From contig JBDKRG010000018.1 in NCBI GenBank assembly GCA_039683515.1, positions 1 through 64,000 on the forward strand: 64,000 nt of DNA, read 5' to 3'. The stretch's first letter is position 1; every line of letters begins with the position of its first letter. Origin of the DNA: JAJFUE01 sp039683515. Lineage in GTDB: Bacteria; Sumerlaeota; Sumerlaeia; MVZB01. The notes beneath the pieces are model-generated. The model had not been told where the DNA came from and did not search any database. It saw nothing but the letters and a program-made list of their open reading frames with translations. A program made the translations under genes and the position numbers. Of this stretch, positions 16,156 to 24,809 are shown piece after piece.

Positions 16156-17115
16156 ATGGCCCTTGAAAGACCACGCCTGAGCGTCTGCATCTGCTCGCAC
16201 AACCCGAGCCGGCGCGATTTTACACAGACCCTGGCGGCGTTAAATCAGCAGTCGGTCGGCCAGGAGGGCTGGGAACTGCTCGTCGTCGACAACGCCAGCC
16301 AGCCGGCGCTCGAGTCGTGGATCCACGAGATCGCGGGCGGGCTCGCGATGCGGATCGTGCGCGAGGAGCGGCTGGGGCTGACGCACGCGCGCATCCGCGC
16401 CATCCACGAGGCCTACGGCGAGGTGCTGGTGTTTGTGGATGACGACAACGTGCTCGCGCCGGATTACCTCTCCCACGTGATCGATATTTTCGGGGGGCTG
16501 CCTCAGATCGGCGTGATCGGCGGCCGGATCAGCGGCAAGTTCGAGCTCCCGCCGCCGGCGTGGCTCGAGCCGTTCCTGAGGTACTACGCGGTGGGCGACG
16601 CCGGCAACCAGCCGATCATCGGGTTCAAGGACAAGCCGTACGGGCCGTGGTACCCGCGCGGGGCGGGGATGGCGATCCGCGCCGACGCCGCGCGCGAATG
16701 GGCCGACCAGATCGCGGCCGACTCGATCCGGCAGCGGCTCGGGCGCGTCGGCGGGGCGCTCGGCGGCGGCGAGGACATCGACCTCGTCATGACGATCCTC
16801 AATTTCGGCCTCAGCGCCGGCTACTTCCCGCAGCTCAGGATCACGCACCTGATCCCGCCGAGGCGGCTCAAGCTCGGCTACGCGGCCCGGCTGATCTACC
16901 AGACGCACCTGAGCTGCGACCGGATGGAATTCCTGCAGGGCTCGCGCCACAAGCCGCGGCCGTGGCCGGTCGAACACCTGCTGAGCATCGCCGCGTTCGT
17001 GCGCGCGGGGGCATGGCACCCGTTCGGCTGGTTCCTGGCCATGCAGCTCTCGCGCGGCCGCTATGCCGCCTGGCACAGCATCATCCGGCCCGACAAAGTC
17101 AAGTCGCCGAGTTGA
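16156..17115 (+). CDS. GT2 family glycosyltransferase
   Basis: A 319-aa GT-A enzyme. LSVCICSHNPSRRDF near residue 8, VVDNASQPALESW near 48 and VFVDDDNVL near 94 (DxD-type metal site) mark the nucleotide-sugar domain. GAGMAIRADAAREW near 170 and GGGEDIDLVMTIL near 205 are the acceptor/catalytic region typical of enzymes close to the second domain of the protein at 19332. Start at 16156 gives MALERP. It stands alone, upstream of the A+T-rich patatin gene. Confidence 0.88.
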   Translation: MALERPRLSVCICSHNPSRRDFTQTLAALNQQSVGQEGWELLVVDNASQPALESWIHEIAGGLAMRIVREERLGLTHARIRAIHEAYGEVLVFVDDDNVLAPDYLSHVIDIFGGLPQIGVIGGRISGKFELPPPAWLEPFLRYYAVGDAGNQPIIGFKDKPYGPWYPRGAGMAIRADAAREWADQIAADSIRQRLGRVGGALGGGEDIDLVMTILNFGLSAGYFPQLRITHLIPPRRLKLGYAARLIYQTHLSCDRMEFLQGSRHKPRPWPVEHLLSIAAFVRAGAWHPFGWFLAMQLSRGRYAAWHSIIRPDKVKSPS

Positions 17116-17297
17116 TGTAATTATGCTTATATTAGATATCTACATAAGTTTTCACTTGTAATCTTGCGCAATCTCGCGCACAAATAAACTTATAGATTCA
17201 GTTGTAGCACTGCGGCTTTTAGCCGAGCTGTTTGTCAGCTGCCTGATACATTGGCGCTGATGGCATAAAATCAACTTTGAAGTGGGAGGGAACAACC

Positions 17298-19259
17298 ATG
17301 AACATACAGCGATCACTATGGGCATTTTTCGTGCTGATTCTAGGAGGATGCGCCACAAGCTATGATCATCGCTGCAAAATTCATGAGGATTTCATCACAG
17401 CCCTAAGTTACAGAATCCATGCGTCGCCATTTGATGAAGAATTATTCGAATTCAAAGGTAATTCACCGACTCCCAACCGGTACGATAGAGCTTGGGAATA
17501 CTTTGATGAATACAATAAAACAGCCGAGTATAATCAGTATCGGCTGCTTTACCAATACAAGGAAGAATATAGACCAATTCTAATGCGAAAACTATTGCGG
17601 CCAAGCAATACAACTATTCCCCCTCAAATGCGAGGGCTCTGTCTATCCGGCGGAGGTATTCGAAGCGCGACGTATAATCTTGGCGTTCTTCAGGCGCTCC
17701 ACGAAACCAGGCTGCTCGACAAATTCGATTATCTGAGCAGCATTTCAGGAGGGGGTTATATTGCTGGTTGGTATATGACACATCGCGATGATATGTTTCT
17801 TTGGGAAAACGAATCCGAACAAATCCGCCATGTCCTGTCGAACGCGAATTATTTAACCAGACGAAATGTTTCCCATGGCAAAACTGAATTCACGTGGTCT
17901 TTTCTGGTGCACAGTTTTTGGGTTCCGTTTCACTGGATTTGCAACGGTATTTTCGATCTGGACTGGAATGTCGGCTGGTATACCAACCGCGATAAATACC
18001 GCGAAGGGCTTAGGCACGCATTTATTAATCCGGATGTTAAAGAATACCCATTGAGAAGAGACATGAGTGAATCCATCTATTCTCAGATTCTGGCCGCAAT
18101 TGAAAAACAAAATAAGAACAAATCGGCAGAATCCCCAACGCCGCCGTATGTCAGCGACTTGTTCCCGGGAGAAAATCGGAATCCAATTGTTTGGGGCAAG
18201 CCATTCTGGATTATCAACGCGGGGCTTTCGCTGAGCGACGATACAGGGATGTTCCGCAATCAATTTGGAGATAATTTTGAGATTACGCCGCTGCACTGTG
18301 GATCCGATGCCGTCGGTTACGTAAATACCGACAAAAAACATAAGTGGATGCGGACAGATTATGCGATGGCCATAAGCGGCGGCGCGATAAGCCAAAGCGA
18401 TATTCGGGCGCCTTGGTACCAACGTGAAACCATCAATTTACTCAATATGGATTTGGGTTATTACATCGATGGCTGGGGGGCGGCCTGGAACAGAAAAAAT
18501 TGCGATTTTTTGTCCTTCAGTAACTGTTGGAACAGATTTGTCTGGTGTGTCGGAGCTTTTAACCCGTTCAAATGGATCATTCAGGCAAATAGGGATATCG
18601 ATATCGGGCACGATCGAACACCCAAAAGCAAACGCTACTTTTTATCGGATGGGGGTAATTTCGAGAACCTGGCCGTCTTGGCGCCAATTCGGCGTGGATG
18701 CCGCATCATCGTCATTTCAGATTGCTCTCACGATCCAAGTTGCTTAAAATTGAGCGATTCGAACACGACCGGTTCTCTTAAGAAAATCCGCGCGCTTGCA
18801 TTCAGCGAACTAAGACGACTTGATATGCGCCTGATGAACGAATATGGAGCCAGGCTGCAAATAAATCTGAACGACTTCAACACTTCGGTTCCCGTTATGA
18901 TCGGGGTCATCAAAAATCTGCCGGTGCAAACCGCCGATTTTGATCAACTAACATCTGTTTCTCAGTTCGACATCTTTAAACTCCAATGGTCTCCGCATAA
19001 CCTTGGCGCATTGAAGCATCATATTCAGGAACTCGGGGACAATGTTGTATGGGTAATCTACATCAAACCGGTTTTCATGTATGATTACAAATATCTGCCC
19101 ATCAGCACGGCATATTATAAGGCGATTTCAAAGGAAGCTTTTCCCCAGGAACCGACAACGGATCAATTTTACAGCGAGGAACAATTCACGGCATATCGCG
19201 AATTGGGGTATCACACCATCAAGCAATACTCCAATGTAATTGAGGCGTTTATGGAATAG
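17298..19259 (+). CDS. Patatin-like phospholipase lipoprotein (A+T-richer, probably acquired)
   Basis: A 653-aa protein with a lipoprotein signal (FVLILGGCAT, Cys near residue 18). The patatin core begins near residue 110: the oxyanion loop LSGGGIRSATYNLGVLQ, the nucleophile motif SISGGGY (G-x-S-x-G-like, Ser near 153) and the second dyad residue in DGGNFENLAVL near 450. Patatins hydrolyse acyl esters of lipids. The core is split by a long insertion of about 250 residues, making it much larger than usual. Codon use is markedly A+T-richer than in the flanking glycosyltransferases, a sign of recent transfer. GGGAGGG precedes ATG 17298. Confidence 0.82.
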   Translation: MNIQRSLWAFFVLILGGCATSYDHRCKIHEDFITALSYRIHASPFDEELFEFKGNSPTPNRYDRAWEYFDEYNKTAEYNQYRLLYQYKEEYRPILMRKLLRPSNTTIPPQMRGLCLSGGGIRSATYNLGVLQALHETRLLDKFDYLSSISGGGYIAGWYMTHRDDMFLWENESEQIRHVLSNANYLTRRNVSHGKTEFTWSFLVHSFWVPFHWICNGIFDLDWNVGWYTNRDKYREGLRHAFINPDVKEYPLRRDMSESIYSQILAAIEKQNKNKSAESPTPPYVSDLFPGENRNPIVWGKPFWIINAGLSLSDDTGMFRNQFGDNFEITPLHCGSDAVGYVNTDKKHKWMRTDYAMAISGGAISQSDIRAPWYQRETINLLNMDLGYYIDGWGAAWNRKNCDFLSFSNCWNRFVWCVGAFNPFKWIIQANRDIDIGHDRTPKSKRYFLSDGGNFENLAVLAPIRRGCRIIVISDCSHDPSCLKLSDSNTTGSLKKIRALAFSELRRLDMRLMNEYGARLQINLNDFNTSVPVMIGVIKNLPVQTADFDQLTSVSQFDIFKLQWSPHNLGALKHHIQELGDNVVWVIYIKPVFMYDYKYLPISTAYYKAISKEAFPQEPTTDQFYSEEQFTAYRELGYHTIKQYSNVIEAFME

Positions 19260-19262
19260 AAA

Positions 19263-19296
19263 GCGCAGCGCCGGATTCTCGGCTGCGATTTTTTTT
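19263..19296 (+). terminator. Rho-independent terminator of the patatin gene
   Basis: A CGCAGC...GCTGCG stem with extra GCCG/CGGC pairing is followed by a run of eight T at 19289-19296, starting 4 bases past the stop codon. Confidence 0.8.
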
Positions 19297-19331
19297 GCGA
19301 ATCAGGGCTGATCTCTGCAACACTGCGTGCC

Positions 19332-21602
19332 ATGATGGCATCGAATCACAGCCCTGCCCCGCCCTCACCGCTAGGCACATCCCATGCGCGCGTCATGAGC
19401 CGGGTCGGGTGGGCGTTCCACGATCACCTGCGCCGGCGCGACGAGGAATTTCCGGGATTCCAGCACGGCATCCGGACGCCGAGCGAGATCGGGCTGGTGT
19501 CGGTCATCCTGCCGGTCCACAACGGCGAGCGGTTCGTGGCCGAGGCGATCGAGTCGATCCTGGCGCAGACGTACCGGCAGCTCGAGCTGATCGCCGTCGA
19601 CGACGGCTCGACCGATTCGACGCCCGAGATCCTCGCGCGGTTCGCGCGGGCCGACCCGCGCGTGCGCGTCATCGGGCAGGAGAACCGCAAGCTGCCGGCG
19701 GCGCTCAACGCGGGGCTGGCGGCCGCGCGCGGCGAGTTCCTCACGTGGACGAGCGACGACAACCGGATGAAGCCCCGGTTTCTCGAATACATGGTCAAGG
19801 GGCTCAAGAAGCTGGCCTGGGCCGAGATGATCTACGCCGATTACGAGCTGATCGACGAGGAAGGAAACCCGAAGCGCGGCTCCACGTTCTGCGCAGGGCT
19901 CCAGTCGCCGGCCGGCAGCGGGCGCATCCGGACGCCGCGCGACGTCTCGATGCTCAACTACGTCAACGGCAACTACATCGGGCCGGCGTTCCTCTACCGC
20001 GACCGGGCGCGGCTGCTCGTGGGCGACTACAATCCGCGCCACTTCACGTGCGAAGACTACGACCTGTTCCTGCGCGTCAACGAATTCCTGAACCTGCGCC
20101 ACGCGCCCGGGAAACAATCGCTGTACGCATACCGCGAGCACGGCTCGTCGCTCACGGCGCGCCGGGCGGACCTCAAACGGGACGAGCGCACCGAGCGGCT
20201 CATGCGGACCGACGCCTTCCGGCGCGACATGGCGTTTTACCCCATCGGCTGGTTCGCCGCCAAGGGCCCGAGCGCGCGCGAGCTGAACCTGCACGCCTAC
20301 CGCGACGCGCTGCTCGACCCGGAAACCGTGCGCCTCGACCGGCTGCCGCGCGAATGGTTCGCGTCGATCTTCGTGCATTCGGCCGAGAACCCGGCCGAGG
20401 CGACGCCGCCGCCATTGCCCGCCGGATGCCTCAGGGTGCTGATCGACGCCGGCCGCGCTCCCCTGCCCGAGACGGTCGGCGCGGACTGGGACGTGTGCGT
20501 GACGTTGCAGCATCCCGTCGCCCTGCCGCGGCTCGGCGGCGGCCGGCGCGGCTGGATCGCGATCCAGGATATCGGGGTGCTCATCCGCGGGCTGCGCATC
20601 CGGGCGCTCGGCGAGATGGCGGCGCGGATCGAAACGCTGATCGACACGCAGCAGGCCGCGCCCGACGAGTTGGCGGCCTCGGTCGTGATCTGCACGTGCG
20701 GCCGGCCCGAATCGCTCGGGCGGGCGCTCGAATCGGTGGCGAAGCAAACGCTCGCGCCGGGGCGGTTCGAGGTGATCGTCGTCAACAACGACCCGGCTGA
20801 GGACCTGGGGCCGCTGGTCGAGTCGTTCCGGGAAAAGTTCGCCAACCTGCGGCTCGTCGATTACCCGCTGCGCGGGCTGTCGGTGGCGCGCAACGCCGGG
20901 CTGGCCGAGGCGCGCGGGGAGCTCGTGGTTTATCTGGACGACGACATCGTCGCCGAGGCCGACCTGCTCGAGCGGCTGCTCGAGGCGGCGGCCGATCCGT
21001 CGGTCGGGGTCGTGGGGGGCGCGATCGCCGTCGAGCCCCCGCCGGAAAAGCCCGGCTGGTGGTCGGAGGGGGCGGCGGCGCACTGGGGGAGCGTCTCGGC
21101 CGCGGAGCGGACCGAAATCGCCGCCGGCGACTGGCGCCGGTTCCCGGTCGGCTGCAACTGGGCGGCGCGGCGCAAGGCGCTGCTCGAGGTCGGCGGCTTC
21201 CGCTGCCGCTACGGCCGGGGGGGGAAGGCCGTCGACTCGGGCGAGGAGATCGTGGCCGCGCTCGACATCCAGAGGCTCGGCATGAAGGTCCTCGTCGAGC
21301 CCGCCGCGCGCGTCCGGCACATGATCGACCCGTCGCGCTTCACGCGCCGGCATTTATACAGGATGATGCGCGACGCCTACAGGACCCGGCTGCGGCTCGA
21401 GCAGGACCTGTTGATCCCTGAGCGCGCCCGCGCGCGCGACAACCTGTGGCACGCGGTCAAAAGGATCATGTGGGCGCTGGCGCCGAAGGCTGCCGGCGCG
21501 ACACGGCTTTATCACCTCTTCACGGCGCTTTGCTGCGGCCGGCTCGGGCTGCGGATCCTGGGGATGCATCTGGGCCGGCTGGGCCGGCCGAGGTTCAAGT
21601 AG
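19332..21602 (+). CDS. Bifunctional glycosyltransferase with two GT2 domains
   Basis: A 756-aa protein. Domain 1 (about residues 55-330) has VSVILPVHNGERF, VDDGSTDST and the metal site TSDDN. A linker of about 100 residues follows. Domain 2 (about 450-710) has ASVVICTCGRPESL, VVNNDPAED, YLDDDIV and GEEIVAALDIQRLG. Two active-looking GT-A sites suggest addition of two sugars, or alternation in a repeat unit. Tandem ATGs occur at 19332 and 19335. G+C returns to the high local level immediately after the patatin gene. Confidence 0.88.
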   Translation: MMASNHSPAPPSPLGTSHARVMSRVGWAFHDHLRRRDEEFPGFQHGIRTPSEIGLVSVILPVHNGERFVAEAIESILAQTYRQLELIAVDDGSTDSTPEILARFARADPRVRVIGQENRKLPAALNAGLAAARGEFLTWTSDDNRMKPRFLEYMVKGLKKLAWAEMIYADYELIDEEGNPKRGSTFCAGLQSPAGSGRIRTPRDVSMLNYVNGNYIGPAFLYRDRARLLVGDYNPRHFTCEDYDLFLRVNEFLNLRHAPGKQSLYAYREHGSSLTARRADLKRDERTERLMRTDAFRRDMAFYPIGWFAAKGPSARELNLHAYRDALLDPETVRLDRLPREWFASIFVHSAENPAEATPPPLPAGCLRVLIDAGRAPLPETVGADWDVCVTLQHPVALPRLGGGRRGWIAIQDIGVLIRGLRIRALGEMAARIETLIDTQQAAPDELAASVVICTCGRPESLGRALESVAKQTLAPGRFEVIVVNNDPAEDLGPLVESFREKFANLRLVDYPLRGLSVARNAGLAEARGELVVYLDDDIVAEADLLERLLEAAADPSVGVVGGAIAVEPPPEKPGWWSEGAAAHWGSVSAAERTEIAAGDWRRFPVGCNWAARRKALLEVGGFRCRYGRGGKAVDSGEEIVAALDIQRLGMKVLVEPAARVRHMIDPSRFTRRHLYRMMRDAYRTRLRLEQDLLIPERARARDNLWHAVKRIMWALAPKAAGATRLYHLFTALCCGRLGLRILGMHLGRLGRPRFK

Positions 21603-21796
21603 GCCCGACTCGGGCTCAAGCCGGTTTCCCCATCGAAAACGCCGTCGGCGCCGGTTCTCGGCAAAATAAGCATATTTTACATAGCCATGTTCAACGCAAT
21701 GTTAAATTATTCAAAATAGTTGAAATTGTCACCGGTTTATGATTAAAAAATGTTCATGCGCAACGAGGTGTTCACAACGTAAGAAGAAGCCGGTCC

Positions 21797-22777
21797 ATGC
21801 AAGGGGCGAAACGATATCTCTCACTCACCTGCGATGTGGAGGCGCTGCCGGCCGAGGCCACATCGAATCACGTCGACCGCCTGATCTGGTGCCGGTACCC
21901 GGGTGTGCCGTTCGGCGCCGGGATCGACCTGATGATGGACATCGCCGATGAATTCGGCGCCAAGATCACGTTTTTCCTCGACGTCTGCGAGCGGCACGCA
22001 TACGGGTCGGCCATCGACGAGGCGGCCCGCATGATCCAGGAGCGCGGCCACGACCTGCAGCTGCACCTGCACATCGAATTCCTCAACCCCTATTGGCAAG
22101 AGCTCGGCTACAAACCGCCGACCTGGGCGATGAACCAGTTCAATGAGGAGGCGGCGCAGCTGGCCATCGACCATGCCGTCGAGACGTTCGTCGAAATGGC
22201 CGGCGTGCGCCCGATCGCCTACCGGGGCGGCGCATTCCGGTACAACCAATCGATCCTGCGCGCGCTCAAGGCGCAGGACATCAAACTCTCGTACCAGTAT
22301 TACCCGCTCACCTGCCACCTGAATGCCTACCCGTACGGCTGCGACGCCGGGGTCCTGCCGGTTTTCCGCTGGTCCAACGGGCTGCACGAGATCCCGATGG
22401 GCTGCCTGAAGCACAACCAGAGCAGCTTCCATTACAACGGCTTCTCGCGGATCATGGATCCGAAACACGCGCTGCATTTCATGCGGCAGTTTTACGGGCT
22501 GGGTCCGCGGTTCAACACCCTCGTCATGCTGCTGCACAGCTGGTCGTTCCTGGTCAGGAACGAGAACCGGGTCCTCGAGTGGAAGGACAAGTCGCTCATC
22601 AACGCGTTCCGCGAGTTTCTGGCCAGCCTGCCGCCGGACGTGGAAACCGTGACCGCCCCCCAATTGCTGCGCAAAATCGAGCTGGGCGAGATCGAGCCGG
22701 CGTTCGAGATGCCGCTGTGCGTGGCGGGGACCGAAGCCCTGCGCCTGTTGCCGGCTCCGGCGCGCCAGGCGCTGTAA
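21797..22777 (+). CDS. Polysaccharide-deacetylase-like protein (WalW-like), paralog 1
   Basis: A 326-aa protein of the NodB-like beta/alpha-barrel type. LSLTCDVEALP near residue 10 supplies the metal/catalytic Asp. GHDLQLHLHIEFL near 85 supplies an H-x-H pair like the zinc ligands of deacetylases, and VMLLHSWSF near 235 a late His. Such enzymes remove N-acetyl groups from sugars in surface glycans. A close paralog is encoded at 42659-43660 on the other strand. No signal peptide is seen, so it probably acts in the cytoplasm. The 194-bp spacer upstream is A+T-rich. Confidence 0.75.
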   Translation: MQGAKRYLSLTCDVEALPAEATSNHVDRLIWCRYPGVPFGAGIDLMMDIADEFGAKITFFLDVCERHAYGSAIDEAARMIQERGHDLQLHLHIEFLNPYWQELGYKPPTWAMNQFNEEAAQLAIDHAVETFVEMAGVRPIAYRGGAFRYNQSILRALKAQDIKLSYQYYPLTCHLNAYPYGCDAGVLPVFRWSNGLHEIPMGCLKHNQSSFHYNGFSRIMDPKHALHFMRQFYGLGPRFNTLVMLLHSWSFLVRNENRVLEWKDKSLINAFREFLASLPPDVETVTAPQLLRKIELGEIEPAFEMPLCVAGTEALRLLPAPARQAL

Positions 22778-22895
22778 TCCATGCCCGCCCCCCCCCGGGC
22801 CGGCGGCCGACCGGCCACACAGCCGTTGAACATGGCGCGATAAATGGATATCGTATTCCCCGAGTGGAACCTGACATTTCCAGCGGGAAAAGGTC

Positions 22896-23591
22896 ATGAC
22901 TGAAAGCGTCCCGACAGCCGGCACGAACCTGGCCGATTACAAGCTCGACCGTTGCAATATCTGCGGGGCGCCGCAAAGCGAGTTCTACGCGTTCTTCTCG
23001 GAAACGCCCAATCGCTGCAAAACCTGCCAGTCGCTCGAGCGGCACCGGATCCTCAAGTGGGCCTACGACATGTTCATTCACCGGGAGTTCCCGTTTCCCG
23101 GCAAGGAGTTCCTGGTCTGCACGCCGGGGGAGGCCGAAACCCGATACATCCTGGCGGGGGCGAAAAAGATCGTCACGTTCGACGTGCGCCCGGTCTCGTG
23201 GTTCGACCTGCAGATGGACATGTGCGACATGCGGCAGATAGCCGACGGCTCGTTCGACGGGTTCATGGCGATGGCCGTCCTGCAGCACACGCGCGACGAC
23301 GCGCGCGCCATCGACGAGATTTACCGGGTCCTGCGGCCCGGCGGCAGGCTGTTCGTGCAGGCGTCCAACATCATGAACGGCCGCACGAAGTTTTTCGACA
23401 ATCCGGTCCAGCACTACACGCAGGAAGAATACGACACATACGGCGTGGGGACGTACCGCGTCTACGGCGACACCGATTTGATCCGTCTTCTTGCGCGGCG
23501 GTTCGTCGTCAAGACGTTCCACGGGTTCGACCCGATCACCGGCGGGACGGATTTCATCGCATGCGGCATCAAGGTCCCGGAGATCCCATGA
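22896..23591 (+). CDS. SAM-dependent methyltransferase with N-terminal Cys4 ribbon
   Basis: A 231-aa protein. CNICGAP and CKTCQSLERHR (residues 18-48) form a zinc ribbon. The Rossmann methyltransferase core follows, with EFLVCTPGEAETRYI in place of the usual Gly-rich loop, VTFDVRP as the acidic second motif, FMAMAVLQHTRDD, and VLRPGGRLFVQASN (motif for the class). Probably methylates a sugar or polysaccharide end. AAAGG precedes the ATG. It lies 118 bases after the deacetylase-like gene and upstream of the 2-epimerase gene on the same strand. Confidence 0.78.
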   Translation: MTESVPTAGTNLADYKLDRCNICGAPQSEFYAFFSETPNRCKTCQSLERHRILKWAYDMFIHREFPFPGKEFLVCTPGEAETRYILAGAKKIVTFDVRPVSWFDLQMDMCDMRQIADGSFDGFMAMAVLQHTRDDARAIDEIYRVLRPGGRLFVQASNIMNGRTKFFDNPVQHYTQEEYDTYGVGTYRVYGDTDLIRLLARRFVVKTFHGFDPITGGTDFIACGIKVPEIP

Positions 23592-23714
23592 GAGAGATTC
23601 ATATTTCATGTTTCTAGTTCCTGGTTCCTTGTCTCCGCGGCGCGGCCTCGCCCCGGGCGCGGAGAGCGGAAATTTTTCGACACCGGTTATCAATCCAAGG
23701 CAGGCAGTTCAATC

Positions 23715-24803
23715 GTGAAAATCATCAACGTCGTCGGGGCCCGGCCCAATTTCATGAAAATCGCGCCGATCATGGAGGCGTACAAACCCTATCCGGCGAT
23801 CCAGCCGCTCCTCGTCCACACCGGCCAGCATTACGACGAGAAGATGAGCAACCTCATCTTCCGCGACCTGGGCATCCCCGAACCGGACATGAACCTGGGC
23901 GTCGGCGGCGGCTCGCACGCGGTCAACACGGCCGAGACGATGAAGGCGTTCGAGCAGGTGTGCCTGAGCGAAAAACCCGACGCGGTGCTCGTCGTGGGCG
24001 ACGTGAATTCGACGATCGCCTGCGGCCTCGTCGCGGTCAAGCTCGGGGCCAAGCTCATCCACGTCGAGGCGGGCCTGCGCTCGTTCGACCGGGGCATGCC
24101 CGAGGAAATCAACCGGCTGCTGACGGACGCGATCAGCGACTACCTGTTCTGCAGCGAGCCGAGCGGCGTCGAGAACCTGAAGCGCGAGGGCGTCGCCGAC
24201 GAAAAGATCTTCCTCATCGGCAACGTGATGATCGACACGCTGCTGAAGAACCTTAAAAAGGCCCAGGAAAACCGCATTCTCGAGGAGCTCGGCGTCGAAG
24301 AGAACCGTTACGCGGCGCTGACGCTGCACCGGCCGTCCAACGTCGACGACCCCGCCGTCTTCGAGCGCATCGTCGACGCGCTCGAGGTGATCCAGCGCGA
24401 CATGCCGATCATTTTCCCCGTCCACCCGCGCACGCGCAAAAACTTCGAGGGGACACCGCTCGGCGAGCGCCTGCGCGCGATGACGAACATCATCCTCATC
24501 GAGCCGGTCGGCTATCTCGAGTTCCTCAAGTGCATGGCCTCGGCCAGGATCGTGCTCACGGATTCGGGGGGGATCCAGGAGGAGACGACGATCCTGCACG
24601 TCCCGTGCCTGACGCTGCGCGAGAACACCGAGCGGCCGGTCACGGTGACCGAGGGGACGAACCAGGTCGTCGGCATGGACACGCGGGTCATCCTGGAGGC
24701 GTATGCGCGCGTGATGCGCGGCGAGTTCCAGGTCAGGACGCCGCCGCTGTGGGACGGCCACGCCGCCGAGCGGATCGTCAAGATTCTCGCGGAGAAATTT
24801 TAA
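23715..24803 (+). CDS. wecB: UDP-N-acetylglucosamine 2-epimerase (non-hydrolysing), copy 1
   Basis: A 362-aa enzyme that interconverts UDP-GlcNAc and UDP-ManNAc, or acts on the 2,3-diacetamido uronic acid form as WbpI does. The N-terminus VVGARPNFMKIAPIM, HTGQHYDEKMSN, HVEAGLRSFDRGMPEEINR (near 115), HRPSNVD and the C-terminal LTDSGGIQEETT and GTNQVVG are all conserved family motifs. The start is GTG 23715. A second epimerase gene lies at 45636. It converges on the two-domain glycosyltransferase gene with only 6 bases between the stop codons. Confidence 0.93.
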   Translation: MKIINVVGARPNFMKIAPIMEAYKPYPAIQPLLVHTGQHYDEKMSNLIFRDLGIPEPDMNLGVGGGSHAVNTAETMKAFEQVCLSEKPDAVLVVGDVNSTIACGLVAVKLGAKLIHVEAGLRSFDRGMPEEINRLLTDAISDYLFCSEPSGVENLKREGVADEKIFLIGNVMIDTLLKNLKKAQENRILEELGVEENRYAALTLHRPSNVDDPAVFERIVDALEVIQRDMPIIFPVHPRTRKNFEGTPLGERLRAMTNIILIEPVGYLEFLKCMASARIVLTDSGGIQEETTILHVPCLTLRENTERPVTVTEGTNQVVGMDTRVILEAYARVMRGEFQVRTPPLWDGHAAERIVKILAEKF

Positions 24804-24809
24804 CCGAGC

